From assembly GCA_027604705.1 (NCBI GenBank), contig JADHYV010000002.1, positions 310,001 through 374,000 on the forward strand: DNA of 64,000 nt, given 5' to 3'. Numbering within the stretch: the first letter of the stretch is position 1; the number at the start of each line of letters is the position of its first letter. The DNA comes from Allomyces arbusculus. Lineage: Eukaryota > Blastocladiomycota > Blastocladiomycetes > Blastocladiales > Blastocladiaceae. Below are positions 55,308-64,000 of the stretch, in pieces. The translations under genes were made by a program, and so were the position numbers. A model generated the notes under the pieces. It saw only the letters and a program-made list of their open reading frames with translations, did not search any database and was not told the origin of the DNA.

Positions 55308-55990
55308 GGCGATCGGTGGTGGTGGAGAGCGCGCGCGCGGGACCAGGCCGAATAGCGGCGGAATACACGTTGGAAGCGGGCTGTCGAGGCCCGTTGGCAC
55401 CGCGCGTGGTCGAGCGGAGCTGCGTACCGAGTGCGGGGTCGCATGGTTCGAGTCTGGTGCGGGTGCAGCGAGCCCCCCGGCGCGGCCGGTTGCGGGCCGC
55501 ATGGCTGATTCTTGGAGCGTAGGAAGAGGCTGAATCGTGTTTGCCGGGAGTCAAGGGATCGGTCGACTTGCGCAGACTGGCATGGAGACCAAGTTGAGAC
55601 TTGTTGGTGGTGGAGGAGGTTTCCCCACACGTCGACGCCGCTCAAAGTCAATGTGTGGCCGGAAAAACGGCGTAGCCTGAGCTCCGCGGGCAGAACGCGG
55701 GGTCCTTGATTGCAATGCAGCAAGTCACCGTGGGCATGGCGGTCGTGTAAGAAGTGGGAAATCAGGACGATTGGAGCGGACGGGCGGCGCTCCAACATCG
55801 TTCATTCACACGTGATCGCGTCTTGTTTCTGCACGCCTGCCTGGTCGTCGTTCTTGCCGTGGACGCGCCAGAAATCGATCGAAAATGGATGCTATTGGAG
55901 TCACACTCGGTTCTAGCCGACAGAGTAGCCTGGTCCCAGCCTTCTCCACCCTCCCCGCTGCCACGTCTCCGCCCTTACCGAACGCCAGTC
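55308..55990. other. Intergenic upstream of the Pro/Ala-rich gene
   Basis: This holds the promoter of the Pro/Ala-rich gene and the 3' flank of the deubiquitinase gene on the same strand. A tRNA-like B box near 55430 was checked and rejected. No gene is seen. Confidence 0.4.
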
Positions 55991-58900
55991 TCACACCGCA
56001 GTGTTGCGTCCCACACGCGTCTTGTGCGACGACTCCGACGCTGGTGCCTTCGCCACTGGCACACCGCCGTTCCCCTTTTCGGGGCCCGGCGGCGGCGCAA
56101 GCAGTTCGGCCACTTCCTTTCTCCACATGCGCATCACCTCGTCCATCGCGACCCCCTGCCGCTGCAAGCACAGCACGTAGACGTCGCGGCTCGTGATCGG
56201 GTCCGTGGCCGCGGCCACATGCACCGCGTCATCATCAAACACGTGCCAGACGTCCCCGCGTCGCGCGGCCGTGAAGTAATGCCCGCCCTCGAAATCGCCC
56301 AAGTGGTTGATGAACGAGACCACGTCGTACATGCATTTCCCCGCCGCGTGCGTTGTGTACGGCGCCAAGTCGACGTTGCGCCACGGGACCGCGACGGCGC
56401 ACGCGTTCTTGGATGATCCGGCCACGTCAAAGTGGAACCGTTTCACGTGCACCAGCAGCACGGGCGGTAACCGGTAGATGGTCTCACGCTTGCGCGCGGG
56501 CCGGCGTTGCTGGCATTTCGCGCAGTCGAAATCGGACACATCCTCGGCCTCAACGTAGGACGCAAGCACGTCTTCAAGCGCGACGCCGCTCGTGGATGCC
56601 GCGTGGTCGATGGATTCGCCTGTGACGGACGCGTGTTCGTGCTCGTCGTCGAGGAGGGAGATCTTGACTGACTTGTGCCACTCGATCACGTACGAGTCGT
56701 GTTTGGTCGCATTGAGCGGGACGGGTAACGGCTTGAGCTCGCACCCGTGGCACCCGGAGATCGCGGGGCACCGGCCGCACTGCTTGCCCGTGCGGTCCAC
56801 GGCGCGCAAGATAAATAGGAACTGCTTCATGGGAGTCGAGGTGCCTGAGGCAGTGCTTGACGGTGATGATTGCGCCAACGTGCCCGTCGACTGCGACGAC
56901 GTTGGCGACGGCGGCGCAGCGCTTCTCGGCGACTTGGTCGATGACGGCGCGCTCGCCGCCAACCGCGCCAAGTCCCCAGCGTCGCCCTTTGCAGGGATCA
57001 CGACCGACAACGGTGCCGCTGGCGGAGACCGCGGCCGACTCGTCCCACGCCCACGGAACAAATTGAGCGAAAGTGGCGAGAGTGGCGACGGCGTCGGCGC
57101 CGTGGGCGTCGGCGGGGTCAGAGGCGTGAGCGGCGCACCGAGCGCGAGCCGCTTGCCGAACCGCTGTTGGACGAGCTCATACAAGTCGAGTTGCGTCATG
57201 TCTTTTGCGAGCGTCACGATCAGCGGCAGTCCAATAATGCAGTGCTTAACCGTGCGCTTGCCGAGCAATCGCCACTCGGCCTTGGCCGTGCGGTGCAAGA
57301 GGTAGACACGCATCCACTCGTGGCCCGCGGTCGTTACCGACGCCATTGAGGGAGACTTGGACAACGTTGCGCCCAAACCGCTCGCTGCGCTCGTCGTGCG
57401 CGAGCGGGGCGCGGCCTGGTGCGAGACGAGGTCCATGAACGACGGCGACGTGTTCATGGCCGGACTCGTCACGCTGCGTTCCACCTCGTACACGACGATC
57501 CGGTCGCGGTCGCGGATCTCGGCCACGGGCTTAGCGACACTCAGCATGGCAAACACGTATCCGTCCTTGACTTCCGCACAGACCAAGCACCGTCCCTCCA
57601 ATCCCGGATCCAGTTCACGCAACCGCGCCATCACGTCGGCCACAGTCCCTCTCCTCCGCACGCGCACGCGGTACTTGACGGGTTTCTCGATAGCAACCGT
57701 GACGACCGTGACATCCAGCAACCGCTGATTCGTCTGCGGCAGCGGCACCGACAAGAACAAGAAGGGCGGGAACGACCGCGTCGCGTGCCCACAGACCGTG
57801 CATTCGATCAGCGACTGGAACTGGCCCTGGAAGAGCGCGACGACGGGACTGTTCTCGCGACGCACGTGGTTGGCCCACCAGACGCGGGCCACCTCGTTGG
57901 GCGGCATCCCCGACGTGTCGTCTGGGTAAGTCACGGTAGGCTTCGGCGACGCGACACTGTTGAGCTGTTCGTGTAATTCGTCGAGCAGACAGCTAAGCAG
58001 TTCCTGTGCGTCGTGCTGCATGTAGTCGCCAAAGTCGGGAAAGCGCCTGGCCACTTCGTGCAGGAGTTTCTTGGGGGAGAGCGATTCGGAGGCGCGCTTG
58101 AAGGACCGCACGGACGACGCGCAGCTGCTCGAGAGCGATTCGGTGTCGCCGGGTGGGAGTAGGCCGCTAGACTTTTCGGGCGCCGACGAGGACTTGGATG
58201 CGGTCGACGTTTCCGTGCCGTTGCGGGTGCGCGACCGCGGCGTCGACGGTGCCACCGCCGGTGGTGGTGGCGGTGGTGGGATCCACATGCGCTTGACGAG
58301 GTCCACGTACGCGGCGAGCAGCTTACCCGGTCGCGCCGGCGCCAGCGGCGACTTGGGGCCCAGCGCCAATATTGGGTATTGATCCAAAACAAAATCGACA
58401 AACGGCGCGACCGACGAGAGGAGTTGCACGGCCGACCCGAAAAAGCAACTGTTGCCGAGATTGTCGAGTCCAATCAGGCCGTCGCCGCGAAGGCCGTTGA
58501 GTGTGACAACTGCACCGCCGCTGGTTGACGATGCACCGGGCGAGGTGGCCGCATCGGGTCGTGCAGGTACCGTCGCGTCAGCAGATGGTTGCTGCAGTAG
58601 CGGGAGGCTCGAGGACGAGGTCGACACCGGCTTTGGCCGGGTCAGGTCCTGGCGCACAATCGTCAAGTTCGGCAGCCTACCGAGTCCGAGCGCCTGGATC
58701 GGATGCTGGTGCGCAGAAACCACGTCCTGCACAGTACCACCGTCGCGAACGAGGTCCCATGCGACCGACTTGAGCCCTGGGAACACGGACTGAACGTGCT
58801 CGATGGCAGCAGAGAGCGGCACATCGTTCCCCACAACGAGCCGCATCGAACGTGCCTCAATCTCAACATTCGGTAGAACCAATTCGTCGAGTGCCACCGT

Positions 58901-60211
58901 AAGACACGGGGGGTACAGGTCAACAAGGCAATCGGGCCGCCGGTGCCGCGTCAAAGTTGCGCGCGAGGCCGTGGTCCGGTCGCCCGTGAGCGACCCGCGG
59001 CGCACGAGCCGTTGCATGAGTGCACGCTCAATGCACGGCCCGCCGCCGTACCACGCCGACAAATGGTCCCAGACAGCACGTGGAACTGTAACGTAGTCAA
59101 TGCCCTCAACAAGATTCGGCAGGAGCTGGTGGTGCACGGTCGAACGCGTCGAGGTCAGAACAGCACGGTCACCGCGGCCCACGCCGTCGGACGGGCCCAG
59201 CCAGAGCACGGCCGCGACGATGTCAATCGACTGGTCGAGCAAATCGTCATTGTCGATCGGGCCCGGCGGGATCGCGAGGTCGGCGTCGCTAACGGTCCCG
59301 TCCAGGGTCTCGTATGAGTCCGAGTACCGCACATACTCGCACCAAACGGCCCACCACCGCTTGGAAATGATGCACACGCGGTCACCAGGGCTCAGGACGG
59401 TCGCGCGCACGGTATCGCGGATCAAGTCGCACTCTTGCTGCACGAGTCGCGTGCCGTCGGTCGATCGCGTCATGTGCTCGATCTTATCGAGTAAGCCCAG
59501 GGTGGCCGGAGTGCTGTGGATCCAGTTGAGGAACGCGGCAAACGCCGTTTCCCCACCGGCGCCGTTACGCGGTACCGAGTCAAGCAGGCTGCGCAGTTTA
59601 TTGGGCAGTTCAGTCGAAGGCACCGGAACCGGCGCACCCATGTCCGTGGCCGGAGACAACGCAGGTCGTGCAATGGACATTTGCATGTCGCCGAGTTTCC
59701 ACAGAGCGTCGAGCATGCGCTCCAGGTTCGTCGCGGTGACGACGTTGCCGTGCATCATGTTCAAATCGTCGGCTTCGCAGGAATCGGTCTGCTGGGCAAA
59801 CAGGCCAAACACAAACGCGAGCTTGGTGTCGAGGTTGCCTTGCACGCAACATGCGATCGCGGCAAACGCTTTGGCCACGTCGACGCGCGCTGTTGCGGGG
59901 TCCAGGGCGTCGAGAGGAGCGCCGTTCGGCGACAGTGCTGGTGGAGGCTCGGAGTACGTGTCCATGAGTTTCAATAACAGCGACGAAGGCAAGAACGACG
60001 GGCGAAGTATGGGCGCGAGGTCGCAAGTGGGGACGACAAGTGGAAGAGGTCCAGATTCCAGTGTCGGTCCGGCTTGATTTGGTGCGGCAGCGCGGATTAC
60101 GGCCCGGTATAGGTCACGCACGTCGTCGAGCGATCGGTCTGAGAGCGACGCAAATGGCGTCGTGGCCGAGCATGGCGAGACGTTACAGTGCGGCAAGGTA
60201 CAAGCGTCCAT
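55991..60211 (-). CDS. USP32-like ubiquitin-specific protease
   Basis: One exon of 1406 aa from ATG 60211. The N-terminal region carries divergent EF-hand-like helices (SLDDVRDLYRAVIRAA; AAIACCVQGNLDTKLAFVFG), as in animal USP32. A DUSP domain follows (VCIISKRWWAVWCEYVRY; DYVTVPRAVWDHLSAWYGG), then a ubiquitin-like segment. The catalytic USP domain begins GLIGLDNLGNSCFFGSAVQ with catalytic Cys589. It continues with QHDAQELLSCLLDELHE, a zinc-finger pair (LIECTVCGH and a later CAKCQQRR), and long inserts. It ends with HLGDFEGGHYFTAARR and VWHVFDDDAV, giving catalytic His1311 and the Asp. All catalytic residues are present. EF-hand loops look degenerate, without clear Asp ladders. The order EF–DUSP–Ubl–USP is that of USP32 rather than Ubp12/USP15. 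The C-terminus lacks USP32's prenylation motif. Substrates are unknown. Confidence 0.88.
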   Translation of the reverse strand: MDACTLPHCNVSPCSATTPFASLSDRSLDDVRDLYRAVIRAAAPNQAGPTLESGPLPLVVPTCDLAPILRPSFLPSSLLLKLMDTYSEPPPALSPNGAPLDALDPATARVDVAKAFAAIACCVQGNLDTKLAFVFGLFAQQTDSCEADDLNMMHGNVVTATNLERMLDALWKLGDMQMSIARPALSPATDMGAPVPVPSTELPNKLRSLLDSVPRNGAGGETAFAAFLNWIHSTPATLGLLDKIEHMTRSTDGTRLVQQECDLIRDTVRATVLSPGDRVCIISKRWWAVWCEYVRYSDSYETLDGTVSDADLAIPPGPIDNDDLLDQSIDIVAAVLWLGPSDGVGRGDRAVLTSTRSTVHHQLLPNLVEGIDYVTVPRAVWDHLSAWYGGGPCIERALMQRLVRRGSLTGDRTTASRATLTRHRRPDCLVDLYPPCLTVALDELVLPNVEIEARSMRLVVGNDVPLSAAIEHVQSVFPGLKSVAWDLVRDGGTVQDVVSAHQHPIQALGLGRLPNLTIVRQDLTRPKPVSTSSSSLPLLQQPSADATVPARPDAATSPGASSTSGGAVVTLNGLRGDGLIGLDNLGNSCFFGSAVQLLSSVAPFVDFVLDQYPILALGPKSPLAPARPGKLLAAYVDLVKRMWIPPPPPPPAVAPSTPRSRTRNGTETSTASKSSSAPEKSSGLLPPGDTESLSSSCASSVRSFKRASESLSPKKLLHEVARRFPDFGDYMQHDAQELLSCLLDELHEQLNSVASPKPTVTYPDDTSGMPPNEVARVWWANHVRRENSPVVALFQGQFQSLIECTVCGHATRSFPPFLFLSVPLPQTNQRLLDVTVVTVAIEKPVKYRVRVRRRGTVADVMARLRELDPGLEGRCLVCAEVKDGYVFAMLSVAKPVAEIRDRDRIVVYEVERSVTSPAMNTSPSFMDLVSHQAAPRSRTTSAASGLGATLSKSPSMASVTTAGHEWMRVYLLHRTAKAEWRLLGKRTVKHCIIGLPLIVTLAKDMTQLDLYELVQQRFGKRLALGAPLTPLTPPTPTAPTPSPLSPLSLNLFRGRGTSRPRSPPAAPLSVVIPAKGDAGDLARLAASAPSSTKSPRSAAPPSPTSSQSTGTLAQSSPSSTASGTSTPMKQFLFILRAVDRTGKQCGRCPAISGCHGCELKPLPVPLNATKHDSYVIEWHKSVKISLLDDEHEHASVTGESIDHAASTSGVALEDVLASYVEAEDVSDFDCAKCQQRRPARKRETIYRLPPVLLVHVKRFHFDVAGSSKNACAVAVPWRNVDLAPYTTHAAGKCMYDVVSFINHLGDFEGGHYFTAARRGDVWHVFDDDAVHVAAATDPITSRDVYVLCLQRQGVAMDEVMRMWRKEVAELLAPPPGPEKGNGGVPVAKAPASESSHKTRVGRNTAV

Positions 60212-61243
60212 CACCACCTCCAGTGCAGGCCGGGCAGCCGAAGAGTGGGGCAAGACAGTTTTTTCGAGCGGTGGAACGGCACGTATTGTCGGGGTGCTTG
60301 TTGAGACGATAATGTCGGGTTTGGCGAGCTGTGGTTTCGCGAGGGCTGCGACATCGGGCGAGCGGCCGGAAAGTGCAGCGACCTAGCGGTCCAGATGAAA
60401 AAACAAGATGAACCGGTTTGCACTTCACGGTATCCATCAGGGAAAGATCCCGTCACGAACCGTGTCCAGCGTCATGGCGTTGAGGTGACTAAAGGCGCTG
60501 CGGTGCGGGGTCGATGTGGCGTTGGCCGACGAAAATGGTCGACGAGGATGAGATCCCGCAAGGATCGGTCACAGCAATATCCGGGCGATGTGCTCTGTTT
60601 CAAGACGACAACGGCAATTGGTTGGTGGTGGAACCTGGCATGGTCGGTTGACGGTGGGCAGATGGCCGTTGGCATGGCGCATTCGGTGGAGACTGGAGAT
60701 GCGAGAGTCGACCATACATTGCGGACAGTTAGAGCTTGTTTCCTGGCAATTTTGGTCGTGATCGAAGGCGTGCGGGTCGCGGCGGTGGAAGCAGTCAAGG
60801 GCACAGGCTTGGTCGAGCTGTTCAGCGCAGTGCCGCGTCTCGCGACAGTGCCTCGCGCTGGCCAAGTCGATTGTCACGCCAACACGACAGGCCTGGCACG
60901 CTCAGAGCGCGCGCCGTTCTCCTGCGAGCAAACGCAACTCCACGAGCAAGCAAGTGAGCAAGCAAGCGCCTCCGCACCCGTCGACGACGACGGCGATAAC
61001 GGCACCACGTCTGCAACGACGCTGCACTCGGCGCGCACCAACACGGAACAAGCACGCACTCTTTGGATTACGACCCCGTGCCACCAGCGGACTGACTGCC
61101 CGGCCCGCTTGCAAGCCGTCCCCAACCACCACCAACTTGCCAACCAAAGTCAAGTACCAACCCATTTGTCCTGCTCCAACGCGCAAGTACTCCCCCATAC
61201 TACGACATCAAGTCGTGCTCCAACACGCTGCTTCGATCTCGTC
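60212..61243. promoter_or_regulatory. Bidirectional promoter region, USP32-like / CLASP
   Basis: About 1 kb separates the divergent start codons. The part at 60900–61240 is rich in AC and CAA and is likely the CLASP 5' UTR. Long open frames here have no protein-like signature and are not called. Confidence 0.45.
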
Positions 61244-64000
61244 ATGGAATTCGAGGTCAGTGTGCCGTGCTCGCTCGCATCCCGTCCGCCTCACGCGTCC
61301 TGACCTAACCTGCACCCTCGTCCAGACCAGAGATGCGCAGCGCCATCTCGATGCGATAGCGGCCGACATTGCCGTCAAGGAGACGGAGCAGACGTGGGAG
61401 AAGATGGACGCGGCCATTCGCAAGCTCAAGGACCTCGTTCCGTCCTGCTCGGCGGCGCAAATAGCCCCATTTGTCCGCCAAAACAAAGCGCGTATCGAGG
61501 CCTGCGTACGCGTCATCTTCTCCACCAGTTTCTTCCTTTGGTGGAGGTGGTCCCAGCCCTGATCCCGGTTGATTCGGCCCCCATAGCTGAAAACCGACCG
61601 CACGCGCCTCTCGGGCTCGGCCTGCGAACTCGTCCTCGCGCTCGCGCAATCCGGGTCTCAGCAAACCGCGTCGGCGTGTGAACTCTTTGTCCCGGCGCTC
61701 TTGGCCCTGACCAGCCGCACCAACCGCATCTTCATCCAGCGCAGCCAGGCCGCGCTCTTGGCTGTGGTCGCGGCGGGGAACCCGGATCATTTCGTGATGC
61801 GTGTCTGCAACGAGGCCAAGAACAAGGCCAAGACGACACGTTTCGCTGTCGTCGAGGCCGTCAAGGTCCTGATCACGTCTCACGACGCGGATCGGATTGA
61901 GCAGTTTTGCGACGCGCTCGAAGTGTGCCTCAGGGCCACCGTTGACGATTCGGCAGTTGACGTCAGGCAAGCAGCGCGATCGGCGATTGAGATGTACCGC
62001 GTCAAGGTGCCGAACCGGTCGGATCGGTGCGTGTCGTCTTTCTTTGCTTGAGGCTCAATTTGCGCGCCCTGATCGAGGTCTTTTAACCATCATGTAGGCT
62101 CCTCGGCTCCTTGTCGGCCAAGGCCCTCAAGTCGCTCGGCCTCGATCACGTCGCTGCCCCTCCACGCGAGGCCCGCCCGGCCTTCAAGCGCCCGAAAACT
62201 GCTCCTGCCGCTGCATCGCGCGCACGCGACCCGCCCATCATCATGGCCACTTCGTCGCGGCCCGGCAGCGCGCAGGACAGGTCCTCGTCGTCGCTTGGAT
62301 CCTCGAGCAGCTCTCAAAAGCGCGCCGACGACGACCACGAGGACCCGGCTGATCCTCCCATGACGCCTGCCGCTGCCTACTTGAAAACCGTCTCGACCCT
62401 GGCGTCGACCGCGCGTAGTACGGCTCGAATTGCGACGACCACCTCGGTGCCACCGACGTCGTTCCGGCCGCTCGGTTCGGCGGGCGCGGCGACACCTGCG
62501 CCGACTCCGCGCGGAGCCGCGCAGGAATCAGTCAACGTGCCCAACCTGATCATGGAGGCGCGCGGCGCCAACGTCACGATTCGCGCACGTGCGTTCGAGC
62601 GGCTCGCGGCGCTGCTGCCCACCTCAAGCGACCTGAACCGGCTGCAGCGGTCGCTCATTGAGGCGCACTTGGAGCACGGACTCACGGCAACGCATCCGAA
62701 ACCGATGCTCGCGGCACTGCAAAACGTGGCGCGGATGATGGAAATGCGCGTAATTCCGCAGAGTTTCTTCCCAGACTTGATTGTCAAGACCGCGGGGATT
62801 TTGCAAAATCCGCAGAACAAGGTCAAGTCGAATGTGACTGATGCATGCTGCACGATTTTGCAGTGCGTCGAGGCTGTTCAGCCGGCAGCGACGGTGTTGG
62901 CGATGCTCATCGAGGTGCTCGGGCACAAGGACGCGGGGTCCAAGGTGCGCCCGGTGATTCTCGGCATGCTTTCGCGCATGCTGGACGCAGATACGGCCGA
63001 GGCGTTGGCGGCCGGCACGGATCCGCAGGCGCTGCACGTTATTTCGCTCAACGCGCTCATGGTCACGCTGAGCCCGGCATTGGTCGACTCGACGTGCACC
63101 GAAGAACTGCGTAGTGTCTTGACCAAGCTCTACGTGCTGGACCGATCGGTGCTCAAGGCAGGGCGCACTGCCGCCGACCGGATTCGTGTCCAGGGCCTGC
63201 TCAGCGACGTGATCCAGGCGGAGCGGCTCGCCGAGGCCGAGGCTGCTCGCGTGCGGGAAGCTGCAGCTGCCGCGGCTGCTGTTGCTGCCGAGGAAGCAGT
63301 TGCAGCAGAAGCCGAGGCCGAGGCCGAGGCCGAGGCGCGTGCCAATGCAAGAGAACCAACGTCGCCGACTGACTCGCCCTCGAGGACGAGGACGAGGACG
63401 CGAACGTCGTCATCGGACGTGGTCATGGCGTCCAGGTCCGACAACCCCTCGCCCAGTGAAGGTGCCGACGCTCCCGCGGCCGCGTCCCCCAAGCGCGCCG
63501 CTGCCGCCGACGACCACGTGCAGGACATCATGGACACGGAACCGCCCTTGTCTCCTTTGTCGACAACCTACAGCCCCGAACCGGGCTCGCCACTCGCCGA
63601 GCGTTCCACCCCCGCCCCTGCCGGTAAACTCTTCCGCTCTCCTCGTGGCCGGCCACCCCAGCAGCCCATGACTCCATTTGGCCGCGTCATGGCTGCGGTG
63701 ACGGCCGTCGCCACCGTGCAGTACGTGCACAAGGCGACCCCATTTGCCGTCCCAGTACGCCGTGCCGTGCCCGGTACCGCGCCCATGGCGTTTAGCACGT
63801 CCGCAGTCCCCGTGGCGTTCCCGGAATCACCGTCGCTCGTGTCGACTCCGCTCGGGATTTTCGGGACGCAGATGCCCGCGACCGACGCGCCCACGACGGC
63901 TGCGCGGAAGCGGTTGTTGCAGTCGGTCACGAATTCGCCGCTGCGCAAGAAACAACGTACGTCGAAGGGGTCGCCGACGCCGGCGCGGACCGTCGAGAAT
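61244..64000 (+). CDS. CLASP-family microtubule-binding protein (partial)
   Basis: Exons 61244–61255, 61326–61505, 61587–62026 and 62098 to beyond the window edge join in phase. The first exon encodes just MEFE. The next reads KETEQTWEKMDAAIRKLKDL, then DRTRLSGSACELVLALAQSG and AIEMYRVKVPNRSDRLLGSL. These match the N-terminal TOG domain of CLASP/Stu1/Cls1 ('KETE--W---D-A---L', 'RTRLSG-AC-L'). A Ser-rich linker follows, then a second HEAT/TOG array from about residue 340 (MEARGANVTIRARAFERLAA). An Ala/Glu low-complexity stretch at 63230–63350 and a Ser/Pro-rich region with basic patches (LLQSVTNSPLRKKQR) run to the window edge. CLASPs stabilise microtubules at plus ends, the spindle and kinetochores. 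The C-terminus is not in the window. Confidence 0.85.

Noticed and set aside
55395-55470. tRNA-like sequence with a GGTTCGAGTCT B box
   Set aside because: The bases flanking the loop do not pair as a T stem, and no acceptor or anticodon stem can be drawn. Another B-box-like match near 48348 fails for the same reason.
1-64000. Transposons, virus-derived elements, CRISPR arrays, plasmid or phage features
   Set aside because: I saw no reverse transcriptase, integrase, transposase or capsid motifs, no long terminal or inverted repeats, and no regularly spaced repeat arrays.

Overview
This window is nuclear DNA from a eukaryote, most likely a zoosporic fungus. Almost every gene is interrupted by short GT–AG introns (about 43–163 bp). 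The DNA is GC-rich and gene-dense. Fungal-type genes (Adp1-like ABC transporter, UPF0658 Golgi protein, Sey1, Mvp1) sit beside genes for centrioles and flagella (an OFD1 homologue, an EFHB/CFAP21-like protein). That mix fits Blastocladiomycota or Chytridiomycota; high GC leans towards Blastocladiomycota, but that is inference. No CRISPR, operon, rRNA, convincing tRNA or transposon was seen.

Layout, left to right: a partial unknown gene (1–686, -); a head-to-head pair of paralogous, unrecognised multi-pass membrane proteins (1068–3837 - and 4542–7448 +); an aldo-keto reductase (7842–9003 +); OFD1 (9643–13454 +, 14 exons) tail-to-tail with an EFHB-like gene (13598–about 15093 -); an Adp1-type ABCG transporter (15565–19240 -); a UPF0658 Golgi membrane protein (19998–21214 -); and two tandem Msp1/ATAD1-like AAA ATPases (22137–24849 and 25249–27915 -).

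The second half holds mostly conserved housekeeping genes: eIF2-alpha (28475–29401 +), RRP12 (29913–33905 +), the ER-fusion GTPase Sey1 (35020–37780 -), an Mvp1/SNX8 sorting nexin (38318–40783 -), Pol I subunit RPA12 (41154–41610 +), a DNAJC9-like co-chaperone (42091–43564 +), a C2-domain protein (44044–44843 +), the prenylated ubiquitin-fold protein UBL3 (45347–45935 +), an unknown coiled-coil protein (46300–48185 -), a candidate Mis14/NSL1 kinetochore protein (48506–49222 +), a His-rich single-pass membrane protein (49308–51737 -), proteasome ATPase Rpt4 (52484–53733 +), an unknown Pro/Ala-rich protein (53934–55307 -), a USP32-like deubiquitinase (55991–60211 -) and the start of a CLASP-family protein (61244 to beyond 64000 +).

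Exon joins were worked out by hand from splice signals, phase and remembered family sequences. For nearly all multi-exon genes the joined length is a multiple of three, which supports the models but does not prove them. Genes are mostly independent units; functional clustering is limited to the two adjacent ciliary genes and the two local duplications (membrane-protein pair and AAA pair), which are the most unusual parts of the window.
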